NCBI RefSeq assembly: GCF_016718685.1
Contig: NZ_JADKCX010000102.1
Span: forward strand, 1 to 38,675
From: Haliscomenobacter sp.
GTDB taxonomy: Bacteria; Bacteroidota; Bacteroidia; Chitinophagales; Saprospiraceae
Reading direction: 5' to 3'
DNA: 38,675 nucleotides
Below, in pieces: positions 1-9,900 of the stretch. A program made the translations under genes and the position numbers. Numbering within the stretch: the first letter of the stretch is position 1; each line of letters opens with the position of its first letter. Below the pieces are notes generated by a model. That model was given only the letters and a program-made list of their open reading frames with translations. It was not told where the DNA came from and ran no database searches.

Positions 1-2
1 CC

Positions 3-872
3 AATCAAATCCTGATCTCTCCGTTACATTTGCCCATCATTTCTGGAGAATACATCAATAAATTGCGCCAAAAGCGGGTAATCGCCCTGGCGATGGAATA
101 CATCAAGGATGACCTGGACAACTTCCCCGTAGTACGCACCATGAGTGAGATGGCAGGTATTAGAGCCATGTTGACCGCGGCTGAGTTGTTGACCAGCACT
201 GGTGGAGGCAAGGGAATCCTGCTGGGTGGTATATCTGGGGTGCCCAGCGCCAAAGTGGTCATTTTGGGCGCCGGAATTGTAGCTGAAAATGCCACCCGGG
301 TTGCCCTGGGCCTGGGTGCCGAAGTGCGCATTTTTGACAACAACATCTATAAACTCAAACGCCTGCAAAATCAGGTTGGTCGACAATTGTATACCTCTTC
401 CATCGACCCTTATTACCTCAATGAAGAATTATTGACGGCGGACGTAGCCATTGGCGCCATTCACTCCAAAAGTGGCCGCGCCCCGGTAATTGTCAGTGAA
501 GAAATGGTCTCACGCATGCGTCCAGGGGCGGTAATTGTGGATGTGAGCATTGATCAGGGGGGCTGTTTTGAAACTTCGCAGGTCACTTCTCTGGACAAAC
601 CAACCTTCATCCGGCATGGCATCATTCATTATTGTGTACCCAATATTGCATCTCAGGTGCCGCGCACCTCTTCAATGGCCATCAGCAACATCCTGACCTC
701 TATTTTGCTGCGCTCCGGAAACACGGGCAACATCGAGCATTTGTTGTTCAGCAATCCTGGCTTGCGCCATGGCGTCTATACCTACAAAGGCTGTTTATGC
801 AATGAATACCTTAGCGAAAGGTTTCAAATCAAATATACCAACCTGGATTTGTTGATGACCTCACATTTGTAG
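3..872 (+). CDS. ald: Alanine dehydrogenase, 5' end missing
   Basis: NAD-dependent alanine dehydrogenase, interconverting L-alanine with pyruvate and ammonia in the cytoplasm. The frame is open to the left edge of the window, so the gene begins upstream; the TTG at 30 is an internal codon, not a start. About 290 residues are present of the family's usual 370-400. What is visible is the NAD-binding Rossmann half: VVILGAGIVAENATRVALG followed by an acidic strand end (RIFDNN), then the family signature DVSIDQGGCFETS and HYCVPNIASQVPRTSS. The N-terminal substrate-binding lysine and histidine lie outside the window. The gene converges with the OmpA-family gene; its TAG stop is the first triplet of a perfect 21-bp inverted repeat. 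Assignment is secure; pyridine nucleotide transhydrogenase alpha is related but lacks this combination of signatures. Confidence 0.93.
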   Translation, partial: NQILISPLHLPIISGEYINKLRQKRVIALAMEYIKDDLDNFPVVRTMSEMAGIRAMLTAAELLTSTGGGKGILLGGISGVPSAKVVILGAGIVAENATRVALGLGAEVRIFDNNIYKLKRLQNQVGRQLYTSSIDPYYLNEELLTADVAIGAIHSKSGRAPVIVSEEMVSRMRPGAVIVDVSIDQGGCFETSQVTSLDKPTFIRHGIIHYCVPNIASQVPRTSSMAISNILTSILLRSGNTGNIEHLLFSNPGLRHGVYTYKGCLCNEYLSERFQIKYTNLDLLMTSHL

Positions 873-981
873 TTGAAAAGTTGAAAAGTTTATAGTTGAA
901 AAGTTGAGGCAGTCCAATATTAATGTACTCATTTACAGGATGGAAGGCCAAAAACTTTTCAACTTTTCAACTTTTCAACTA
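870..981. repeat. Palindrome joining two convergent stop codons
   Basis: Perfect 21-bp inverted repeat: 870-890 is TAG TTGAAAAGTTGAAAAGTT and 961-981 is its exact reverse complement, separated by 70 nt. The arms are iterations of the word GTTGAAAA; a further partial copy lies at 894-906. The stop codon of alanine dehydrogenase (870-872) and that of the convergent OmpA-family gene (979-981) are the outermost triplets of the two arms. The transcript from either strand could fold into the same hairpin, so a bidirectional terminator role is possible, but there is no clear U-tract. Confidence 0.85.
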
Positions 982-2967
982 ATTCCCCCCCGGCTTCACC
1001 TCATACTGTGCCGCTTCATTGATTTTTAAGACTTTCACTTCCGTCCGACGGTTAAACTGGTGTTCTTTCTCGGCACACTCAATTCCTTCTTTGCAATGGT
1101 TGCGAATTTGTGTTTCACCAAATCCGGTAGTGCGGATACGATTGGCCGCTACTCCCTTGCGCACCAAAAACTCTTTGGCCGCTTCAGCCCGCCGAACCGA
1201 TAGTTGTTGGTTGTATTCTGTGGTGCCCCGCGAATCGGTATGAGCACCCAGCTCTACTTCCATGGTTGGGTACTTGAGCATCAGGCGGGTAAGTGCCTCC
1301 AAGTCACGGGCATCGCTGGTACGGATGGCGGCCTTGTTGAAATCGTAATAAATGTTTTCCATTACAATTACCGTACCTTCTGCAAGTGGTTTGCGCATTA
1401 CCTCTTCGCTGATGGGGGCAAGGCGCATGCTGATGGAAAAGGATCGGCTTCCGCGTACATTTTCAGTGGAAAGCTGGGTTTGATTGGGTTTGAAGCCATA
1501 TTTTTCCGCCAAAATGGTGTACGTACAACCCAGGTCGAGGCAGTGGTCAAAACTGCCATCTAAATTGGAGGTAAGCAAAACTTCCTGACCATTACAATTG
1601 CTAATGACCCGTATCTTGGCATTGGGAATAGGTTTTTCATATTTGTCGGTAAGGGCAATGCCCCGCAGGGGAATACAATTGATGTGGGCCATGCGCACCT
1701 CCATGGTGTTTTTCAGGGTTTGAGCTTTTGGAATAAACGGAAGTTCCTGGGTTTTAAAACCACTTTTGGAAATTAGCAAGACGTATTCCCGGTTTGCAGC
1801 CAGATTCAAGGTAACCGAACCATCTCGGCCTGTTACTCCTGTAGGGCTGCCCAGTTCCTCATCATTTTTGCGGTTGAGCCGCATGATCAAATCTTGGGAT
1901 TGATCTGTAGCGGGCACCAAAGTCGCCGAATAGGTATTGCCGTCCTTAATCAAACCATCATTGGCGCGCTCAAATACCCTGACGTTGACATTGGGCTCGC
2001 TGGCATTGTTTTCTTCATCAATGGCGGTAATATGCAGCGAAACTTGCACCACAGGCTTTAACCCTTGCAAACCAGCCGGGGCTTCAAAAGCATAAATATC
2101 ATCTTTACCCAAACCTCCGTTGCGATTGGAAGAAAAGAACCCACGGGTGCTTTCTTTGTCTAAAATCAGTCCAAAATCGTCGGCTTTGCTGTTATAAGGC
2201 TGGCCCAGGTTGATTACATTGCCCCATTCATCCCCACTGAGATCGATCATGTAGATATCCAATCCGCCCAACCCACGGTGCCCGGTGGACGCAAAAAACA
2301 GCGCACCATTGTCGTGAGCATAAGGAAATACTTCATTGCCAGAGGTGTTGACTTCTGGCCCCAGATTGATCGGATCAGTCCATTTGTCACCATCCCAATC
2401 CACAAAATAGATGTCCATTTTGCCGTATCCACCTGGCATGTTGGATGCAAAAAACAAACGCGAACCGTCGTAGTTGAGGGAAGGGTGCATACAAGAGTAA
2501 TTCAGGTTGTTAAAGGGCAAAGGGCGCACTCGTTCCCAATCATAGGTTCCTTTAAATGCTTCGTATACCCGCATGCGCACCGTATCGTCTTTACCCGCTT
2601 GTGGTACACCTTTGCTGATGCTATTGCGACTAAAATACATCTTGTCGGAGCTTTTGGTGAAGCTCACTTGTCCTTCGTGGCGATCAGAGTTGATTTCGGC
2701 TGAAAAGGGCGCTGGATGGATGGGCATGCCATCTTCGTCAAAATCGGCGTAGAAAAGTTCAAAATAGGTTTCGCCGGTTATTTTATCCACCTCCCCGCTG
2801 CGTTTTCGTGAAGATACAAACACCATTCCATTGCCATAAAATGAAGGAGAGAACTCAAGCGCCGAGCTATTGATGCGGGTGCAGTTGCGGATGGAGACCG
2901 TACTTTGAGCGCACAGGTTAGCAAAGCCAATGCATAAAAATGGAAACAGGATGTAGAAACGGTACAT
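979..2967 (-). CDS. OmpA-family protein with PD40 repeats (T9SS-associated)
   Basis: Periplasmic or outer-membrane-associated, peptidoglycan-binding protein. The domain order is: signal peptide ending near LCAQ; a PD40/WD40-like beta-propeller with repeats such as RLFFASNMPGGYGKMDIY, ALFFASTGHRGLGGLDIY and GFFSSNRNGGLGKDDIY over roughly residues 150-290; two carboxypeptidase-regulatory-like beta-sandwich segments (about 310-500); and a C-terminal OmpA domain of about 110 residues with the peptidoglycan-binding pattern AHTDSRGTTEYNQQLSVRRA. This architecture accompanies PorP/SprF and gliding adhesins in Bacteroidota and resembles PorE in part, though PorE carries TPRs, which I do not see. I chose Met at 2967 because the hydrophobic signal core follows directly; in-frame Mets at 2991 and 3003 (5 nt after the porP stop) are possible. 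It is the last gene of a three-gene operon. Confidence 0.88.
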   Translation of the reverse strand: MYRFYILFPFLCIGFANLCAQSTVSIRNCTRINSSALEFSPSFYGNGMVFVSSRKRSGEVDKITGETYFELFYADFDEDGMPIHPAPFSAEINSDRHEGQVSFTKSSDKMYFSRNSISKGVPQAGKDDTVRMRVYEAFKGTYDWERVRPLPFNNLNYSCMHPSLNYDGSRLFFASNMPGGYGKMDIYFVDWDGDKWTDPINLGPEVNTSGNEVFPYAHDNGALFFASTGHRGLGGLDIYMIDLSGDEWGNVINLGQPYNSKADDFGLILDKESTRGFFSSNRNGGLGKDDIYAFEAPAGLQGLKPVVQVSLHITAIDEENNASEPNVNVRVFERANDGLIKDGNTYSATLVPATDQSQDLIMRLNRKNDEELGSPTGVTGRDGSVTLNLAANREYVLLISKSGFKTQELPFIPKAQTLKNTMEVRMAHINCIPLRGIALTDKYEKPIPNAKIRVISNCNGQEVLLTSNLDGSFDHCLDLGCTYTILAEKYGFKPNQTQLSTENVRGSRSFSISMRLAPISEEVMRKPLAEGTVIVMENIYYDFNKAAIRTSDARDLEALTRLMLKYPTMEVELGAHTDSRGTTEYNQQLSVRRAEAAKEFLVRKGVAANRIRTTGFGETQIRNHCKEGIECAEKEHQFNRRTEVKVLKINEAAQYEVKPGGN

Positions 2968-3008
2968 AGTAATTTTATTGAAAGGAGTCATCAGAGGCAG
3001 CAACCAAC

Positions 3009-3968
3009 CTAAAAAAAGAACCGCGGGTTGTCATAAATCACATCGCCAGAGCTCCGGCCATTGATGAAGTACCGCAGCACTACTTCGGCACTGCCGTTGT
3101 TGAACTTCCGCAACTCCGATAAGGTGGCATCGTAGGACATACCAATCAAAAGATTTTTGCCCATCTGCACGCTGAACAATCCCGATACAGCTTCACCCAA
3201 ACCTGTAGCCCGGGAGCCCCCCAAACGGTAAGATACCCCCATCGTCACCCGTTCGTTAAAAATGAGGCTAATGTTGGCATCTGCATCAAAGGGCGCACCT
3301 TTGACGTATTTGAGCAAGGTTTGGGGCTGGAGTTTTAAATTGTCTCCCAGTGGAATCAGCACACCCGTCATCAGGAAAAAGTGGGGTGTTTCACGCGAGA
3401 TCGTACCACTACCGTCAGACAAATCAATGTTGACATTCAATAACCGAGGTGACGACAAGCCGATGTAAAAATTTTGGGCATTGTAATAGATCCCCGCTCC
3501 GAAATTAGGAACGTATTTGCTTTGCAAACCAGCTGGAATAGCCCCATCATTGGCAATGGGCTGCGAGCCTTCGAGTTCCGAAAAATTCATTTGAAAATTG
3601 CGGATAGAAGTCATCAAACCCAGGTTGAGGTGGCCACGAGGAGCCGGAATTCGGTAGGCATAAGCCAATTCAGCGGTATACTGATTGGTGACTCCAATGG
3701 AAGCCCGGGCAAAATTGGCACCAATCCCCACTCGGTTGTTGAGTACTGGCATATTCAGGGATACCAATTGAACTTGTGGAGCACCTTTGATGCCCAACCA
3801 TTGTTGGCGCACCAAGGCGGCAATGGAAATACCTTCGGCATTACCCGCGTAAGCAGGATTAAACCCCAGTTTGTAGTGTTGAAACTGGGTGAACTGGTTT
3901 TCTTGCTGGGCTTTGGCGACTACAGAAAGCCCTAAAAGGATCAACAATGTGTACATTTTTCTCATCAT
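3009..3968 (-). CDS. porP: PorP/SprF family T9SS outer-membrane protein
   Basis: Outer-membrane beta-barrel of the PorP/SprF family, 319 residues. Members act in the type IX secretion system, and SprF of Flavobacterium is needed for surface delivery of the adhesin SprB. The signal peptide (MYTLLILLGLSVVAKAQ) is followed by the characteristic N-terminus, with FTQFQHYKLGFNPAYAG and then VRQQWLGIKGAPQ. The rest alternates amphipathic strands and ends in FINGRSSGDVIYDNPRFFF, with an aromatic terminal residue typical of barrels. It lies 21 nt after the adhesin gene and 5 nt (or 41 nt, depending on start) before the OmpA-family gene on the same strand. That order, adhesin then PorP/SprF then OmpA, is a recurrent Bacteroidota module, so this copy is probably dedicated to the adhesin upstream. 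A second Met three codons in could be the start. Confidence 0.93.
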   Translation of the reverse strand: MMRKMYTLLILLGLSVVAKAQQENQFTQFQHYKLGFNPAYAGNAEGISIAALVRQQWLGIKGAPQVQLVSLNMPVLNNRVGIGANFARASIGVTNQYTAELAYAYRIPAPRGHLNLGLMTSIRNFQMNFSELEGSQPIANDGAIPAGLQSKYVPNFGAGIYYNAQNFYIGLSSPRLLNVNIDLSDGSGTISRETPHFFLMTGVLIPLGDNLKLQPQTLLKYVKGAPFDADANISLIFNERVTMGVSYRLGGSRATGLGEAVSGLFSVQMGKNLLIGMSYDATLSELRKFNNGSAEVVLRYFINGRSSGDVIYDNPRFFF

Positions 3969-3989
3969 AGACCACTCCTCACTGTAAGT

Positions 3990-6900
3990 CTATCTTACAA
4001 TAACTAAAAATCCATTTTTGGGTTTTTCCCCTTTTCCAAAATCGACTAGGTAGAAATAGGTATCCGCAGGCAAATCTTCACCATTGTAGGTACCCGACCA
4101 GGTGTTCTTGTAAGGTTTGCCAGATCGATACACCTCATCACCCCAGCGGTTGAAGATGATCACCTGGCTTTCGGGATACGCTGTCGCATCCAATAAACAG
4201 GGAACGGTAAATACATCGTTGACCAAATCGTTGTTGGGGGTGATGACCGAGGGGATTTTGCAGACCTCATCAGAGCCAGAACCGATCTCAATGCTGACTT
4301 CAGCTTGAGAACAGGCACAACCTGCACTGCAGAGTTCGTACAGAAATTTATCTTCTCCAACAAAATTGGTACGTGGTAAAAAGCTGAACAATCCATTGCC
4401 TTTGGTTGTAAGGATACCGTTGAAAGGCGCTCTGATGATGGTGACTTGGGTATTGGCCGGAACCGTATCATTTAGTAAAACGTTGATGGGAAGTTCAACC
4501 CCAAAGTTTCCGTTCACTTCATCATTAACGGCTTTGGGCGAACGCTTGTAAGTGACGACCACCGTATCGCGGGAGTCCCGGCCACAGATGCCATTGTCCA
4601 CTTCCCATACAAATACATTGGTGCCAATACTCAGGTTACGGGCTTGCGCCTTGGGGTCGTCCGGATTGGGTATGGTCACACCTTGGGTCAAACTGGTCCA
4701 GCGACCCCGACTGCCGTCAGTTGGGGTATCAGCATTTAGCTGGGTTACGGGTTCGGTATTACAAACCGAGTTGTCCATCCCCGCAAAAGGCCCAGGATCG
4801 GAAATAAGTACCAGCACTTCGTCACTGATGTTGCCACAACCACCAGCTTGTAAAGTCCAGGAGAAAGCGTACAAATTGCCAGGTTGCATGCCGGTTACGC
4901 CGGTTTGGGGCGAACTTGGATCCAGAATGGTTACCCCCAGCAGGCCTTGCACTTCTGATTGAGTCCATCTCCCTGCTGCGCTGTTCGACGCCCGGGCACC
5001 AAGTTTAATTTCTCGGGAAAAACAGGCCAAAATGTCGGTGCCTGCAAAAGCGGTGTCCGCTTTATTGACCGTTATTTTGACATCATCATTGCCGTAATTC
5101 AAGCAGGCTCCATTCGAAAGTGACCAGCGAAAAGTATAATTCTGTCCGCCCTTTAGTCCATTTACTAATGTTGTAGCGGAAGTTGGTCCAACGATGCGCA
5201 CCCCCGTTGTATCCCCTTCAGCGAGGCTCCAAACGCCGGTTCCCAAAGCAGGGGCCTGCGCGCTCAGGGTGATTGAGTTTTTTTCACAAATGAGTTGATC
5301 TGTCCCGGCGAAGGCTTGCCCTGGAGGTATTTTGCTGAATGAAATGGGGAATGGCTCTGAAACCAGCGAATTGCACACGCCGAGTTTTGCGCTTACGGTA
5401 AATGTATTGATGCCTTCGGCATAATTGCTGAAATCTGTGACATCAAAATCAGTTGTAGAACTGTTGCCCAATACAATACTATTGGGTCCCGACCAGGTGT
5501 ATACCGCTCCCGGCGTAGCCGTACCCGGCCGCAAGGATAAGCGCAGGCGAGTATCGGTTCCACTGATACAAACGGGGCTATTGGCAACCAGGGAAGGCCG
5601 ACGGGCACCGGGTAGCACTTCCACCTTGGTGGTCATGATTTCGGATTTACAACCATTGAGCGTCGCAAAAACTGAATAATTACCAGCGTGTTGTGCAGAA
5701 TCTGCTTCAGGGATAACTGGATTAGCTTGTGAGGAGCTAAAATTTGGTCCACTCCAATTGTATTGTGCACCGGGGATAAAAGTGGATTTGAGTTCAATGG
5801 GTAAACCCTGGCAAACTGGCCCGCTGGTCGAAGCACTGATGCTGGGTTTTGGGGTAATCTGCAACAGCACTTCCCCAGATTCACGGGAGTTACAGCCATC
5901 AATGCTCACGAATACCGAATAAATTCCTGAATCATCCGCAGTGGTTTGTGGGATGGTCAAACAAGGGTTACTGGATAAGATGACTCCCTTATTTGGTGTA
6001 ATCCAGTTGTAGGTCACCGTGCTGCCTTGGTATGCATTGGTACATAGTGTGATTGCTCCGCCAACACAAAGCGGTTGTACGGTGGTTTCCGACAGTTTAG
6101 GTATCGAGGGGGTAAGCGGAGGATCACTGACGTTGACCAAAGTACTCACCACCTCCGAGGTACAAGCTCCTGCCGTTGTAATGACCACTGAATAGTTGCC
6201 ATTGTTGGCTTGGGTTGCGTTTGGAATGATGGCCTGGGCGGTATTGGCAGCATATCCGTTAGGACCTGTCCAACTGTAGCGAAAATTGCCATCGTCCAGC
6301 GGGAAAAAGTTAGCGGATAAAATAATGTCAGTTGGTCCGGCTAAACAACGGGGCGCGTTGTTGCTTACATTTAAAATGCGAATGCTGTTGATGACGCTAA
6401 CTTCTACAGAATCGTTACCTACACAGCCCTCGTTATTGGTTACCTTCAGCAGATACCGACCCGCATTTGCTTGGCGAACGTTGTCGATGGCCACACTGGT
6501 CCCCACCGAACTATATCCGTTCGGCCCAGACCACTGAAAAGACGCGTTGGGTGTAGCCGGAGTAACCCTTAATTCAAGGCGACTGCCTTCACAAACATTG
6601 GGTGGATTGGCAGAAACTTTGGGTTGGGGGCGATCAAAAACAACGATTTCCAGGGCTTGGGAACGATCCGAGCTACATTCCTGATTGGTCACGTACAAGC
6701 GCCAGGGACCTTCCTGGGTGCTGTTCACATTGTTGAGGTCAAAACTGTTGACGCTGGTGCGAAACTCCTCCAACGCCGGACTGATCCAGGTATAAAATGA
6801 TGCAGTGGCATTGGTGCGCAAGGTAATTTTCCCACCCTCACATACGGCACCAGTGTAGGTCAACTGAGGTTGTTGTGGCCGGGGTAGCACACTTACCGGA

Positions 6901-9900
6901 ATAAAAGTTTGATCCGATGCGCATCCAAAACGAGAAATCACCAGGGAATATACCCCGGAGCTGGCCGCGGTAGCCGCATTGATAGCAGCAGGAAATTGAC
7001 TGGTGGAATTGTACCCATTAGGCCCAGTCCATTGATAAGTGATTCCCGGGCCAGCAACCTCTGTACCAAATACAATTGGCTGTCCTTCACAAACCGAATA
7101 ACTGGTTGTTTTGGGAATCGCCAAAGGTTTTTTAAAAATGCGAATTACTTTGGGTGCCGAAGGCAGAGACTCGCAGCCGCCTGATTCAATACTCAGGTAA
7201 TAATTGTCCTGGCTTTCGGCATGGGGAGCGCGCAAAGTTAAACTGGGTACAATGGTTTGACCGATCAGCGTGCCAGAAGGTGCTTCTCCTTTGTACCAGC
7301 GGTAAATGACGTTTGAACCGGAGGGCGCAATCGAGGAACTGAGTACGATGTCTTCTTCGGCACAATAATTTTCTTTGGTCAATAACAATGCAGGGGTTAC
7401 CGGCAGGTCTTCGATGGAGACTTCTACTGTTCCAGTCGATTTGCACCCGGTGATGCCCGTAATTTCCACCGAATAAGACCCGGCATTGCGGGAGCTTACT
7501 TTTGGAATAGTGGGGTTTCGTAAATTGGAAGTAAATCCATTGGGCCCCATCCATCGGAAAGTAAATACCGTGCCGCCATTGGCCAAAGGAGGATTGGCGA
7601 AGAGGGAAAGGGTATCATTGCCACACAAACCTGAGTTGGCCGCAGGTGCGGGACGTTCGTTCTCAATGCGTACGATGGTGGAGCACCTGGCTACATTGCC
7701 TGCTCGATCGGTAACGGTCAAGGTTACGTTTTGGACGGTTCCTGCTTGAGCGCAGGTAAAAGTGCTAGGGCTCAGGGTCAAGGTCGGCATCCCACAATTG
7801 TCGGAACTGCCCGCATCAATCTCGCTGGCGTTTACCTGTTCTGTTTCCAACCCGGAAGGATTGATAAATAAGGTGGTCGCCTTGCAAAGTGCGACGGGGA
7901 GTTCGGTATCGCGTACCACAACTTTAAAGGTACAGGTGTCGGCATTGCCGCTGGCATCCTGGATGAGATAAGATACCCGGGTTTCGCCCAACGCGAACTG
8001 CACCCGAACACTATCGGGAGGGAGTGGCATACGGGTTGGGGAGATGACCGTAGCACCTTGGGCAAAATAAGTAGGCAAGACGCTAGGGTAAGACAAATTG
8101 GCAAAAATATATCCTTTCCGGTCTGTATCGCCATCATTGACAATTGCGGCCGGGTTGCATGGATTTACGCCTTCTCCGGGTTGTCCGGAGGGGGTGCTGA
8201 TCCGTCGTGGTGCCACGCGCAGGTTGATGATGCCGTCTACGGCCCAACGATTGAAGGTATCCCGGGAGATTTTTACATTCAATTGTCCAGCTTGACTACA
8301 GCTGGCATCTCCGGGGTTTGAACTGCCCAGGAAGCGCCCATTTTCTCCAAAAACCTCCAGGATCGCATTAGGCGAGTCAAAATCTCCTTTATAATTTACA
8401 ATGATATCGGCATCTCCGGTAGCATTCGGTGCTACGCCATCAAACAGCAAAGTTTTGCCACCAGCGATGTAACTGTTCAAGGCAGCAGTAAAGGTATAGG
8501 TCAAAAAAGCAGCAGCACTATCCAAAGGCAGTGTCCTGCTGTAACTTCCCGCTAAACTACAATTGTCCATAGCCGCAGGGCGCGGTAAGGTCAGGGGTGC
8601 AACGCAGGCACCTTGAGCCAGGATGAGTTCAAAATCAGGAGGGCATACTATTTCGGGCCGTTCGCGGTCACGTACAGTTACCGTATAGGAACAAGAGTCG
8701 ATGTTGCCAGCACAATCTTGTACGTAATAAGTGATGAGATTAGCGCCAATGTTTAAGGTGACTTGCACGGGTACAAATCCAGCAACAGGCTTAAGCGGCC
8801 CATTATTTATGGTATACCCGTACAACAAATCTTCATCGTTGGGTGCGGCCAAAGCACACACTTCATCTACTTGTGGCGCTTGCAGGGTATAATTTACGGT
8901 ACATTGTCCCGGGTCGGTATTGAGCTCGACATCAATGGGGCAATTGCTAAGCTCAGGAGCCTGATCGTCAATTACTTGAAAAACAGCAATTGCTGTATCT
9001 CGGTTTCCGCATTCATCTTCTACAATGAAACGTACGCGGCGTTCCAGGATGATGCTGTCACCAGTAAGACAGCGCAGTATAGGAAAAGTTACCGCACCGC
9101 CCGTTACCGCGTCTTGAAGAATCCAGCGCAACGCCGACGCAGGCGTGGTGCAATTGTCAACGGCCAGCGCGTTGCCTAAAGTATTGATCCAGGAATTGAA
9201 GCGCGTTTCAGCATCCAGCGTGGCATCACAATTCAAAATGAGGTTGATTGGTGCCCGGGTAATTTCTGGTGCGCTACGATCTACTACTTCTATGCGCTGT
9301 TGATGCGTGATAAAATTGCCACAGCTATCACTTAATCGCCAGGTGCGCAGGACGATGTAATTGTTGTCACAAGCACCATTTTGCAGTACATCGCTATAGC
9401 TGAGGTTGGCCTCGGTAAGGCTGTTGCAATTGTCTTGGAGCTTGCTGGGCTTGCCTGAAAATTGTGGGTCATCGCCAAAACGACAATCGATAAGGGTGTC
9501 GCGGGGAGGCGTAAAAGATGGTTTTACATTGTCGATCACCTCAATGATCTGTCTGCGTACGGCGCTATTGCCACACACGTCTTCACTTTTCCACAAACGC
9601 TGTAATTCATACGTTTTTTTGCAATTGGGATCGCCAGTGAATACCACCTCATCGGTAAAACTCAACACCGGACTGGGGTCACAATTGTCTTTCAAAATTG
9701 GAACGCCCAGCAGTTCGGGTACAAATGAACCATCACAAGCGATGGTGGTATCATTTGGAAATTGCTCAAACGCTGGCGCGTCATCGTCGGTCAAAATGAT
9801 CACCTGTCGGTAGTTGCTGCGATTGCCACAGGCATCAATGGCCACCCAAGTGCGGATGAATTTACGGCGGTAGATGCAATTGCCACTGCCTTGCTCGGTT

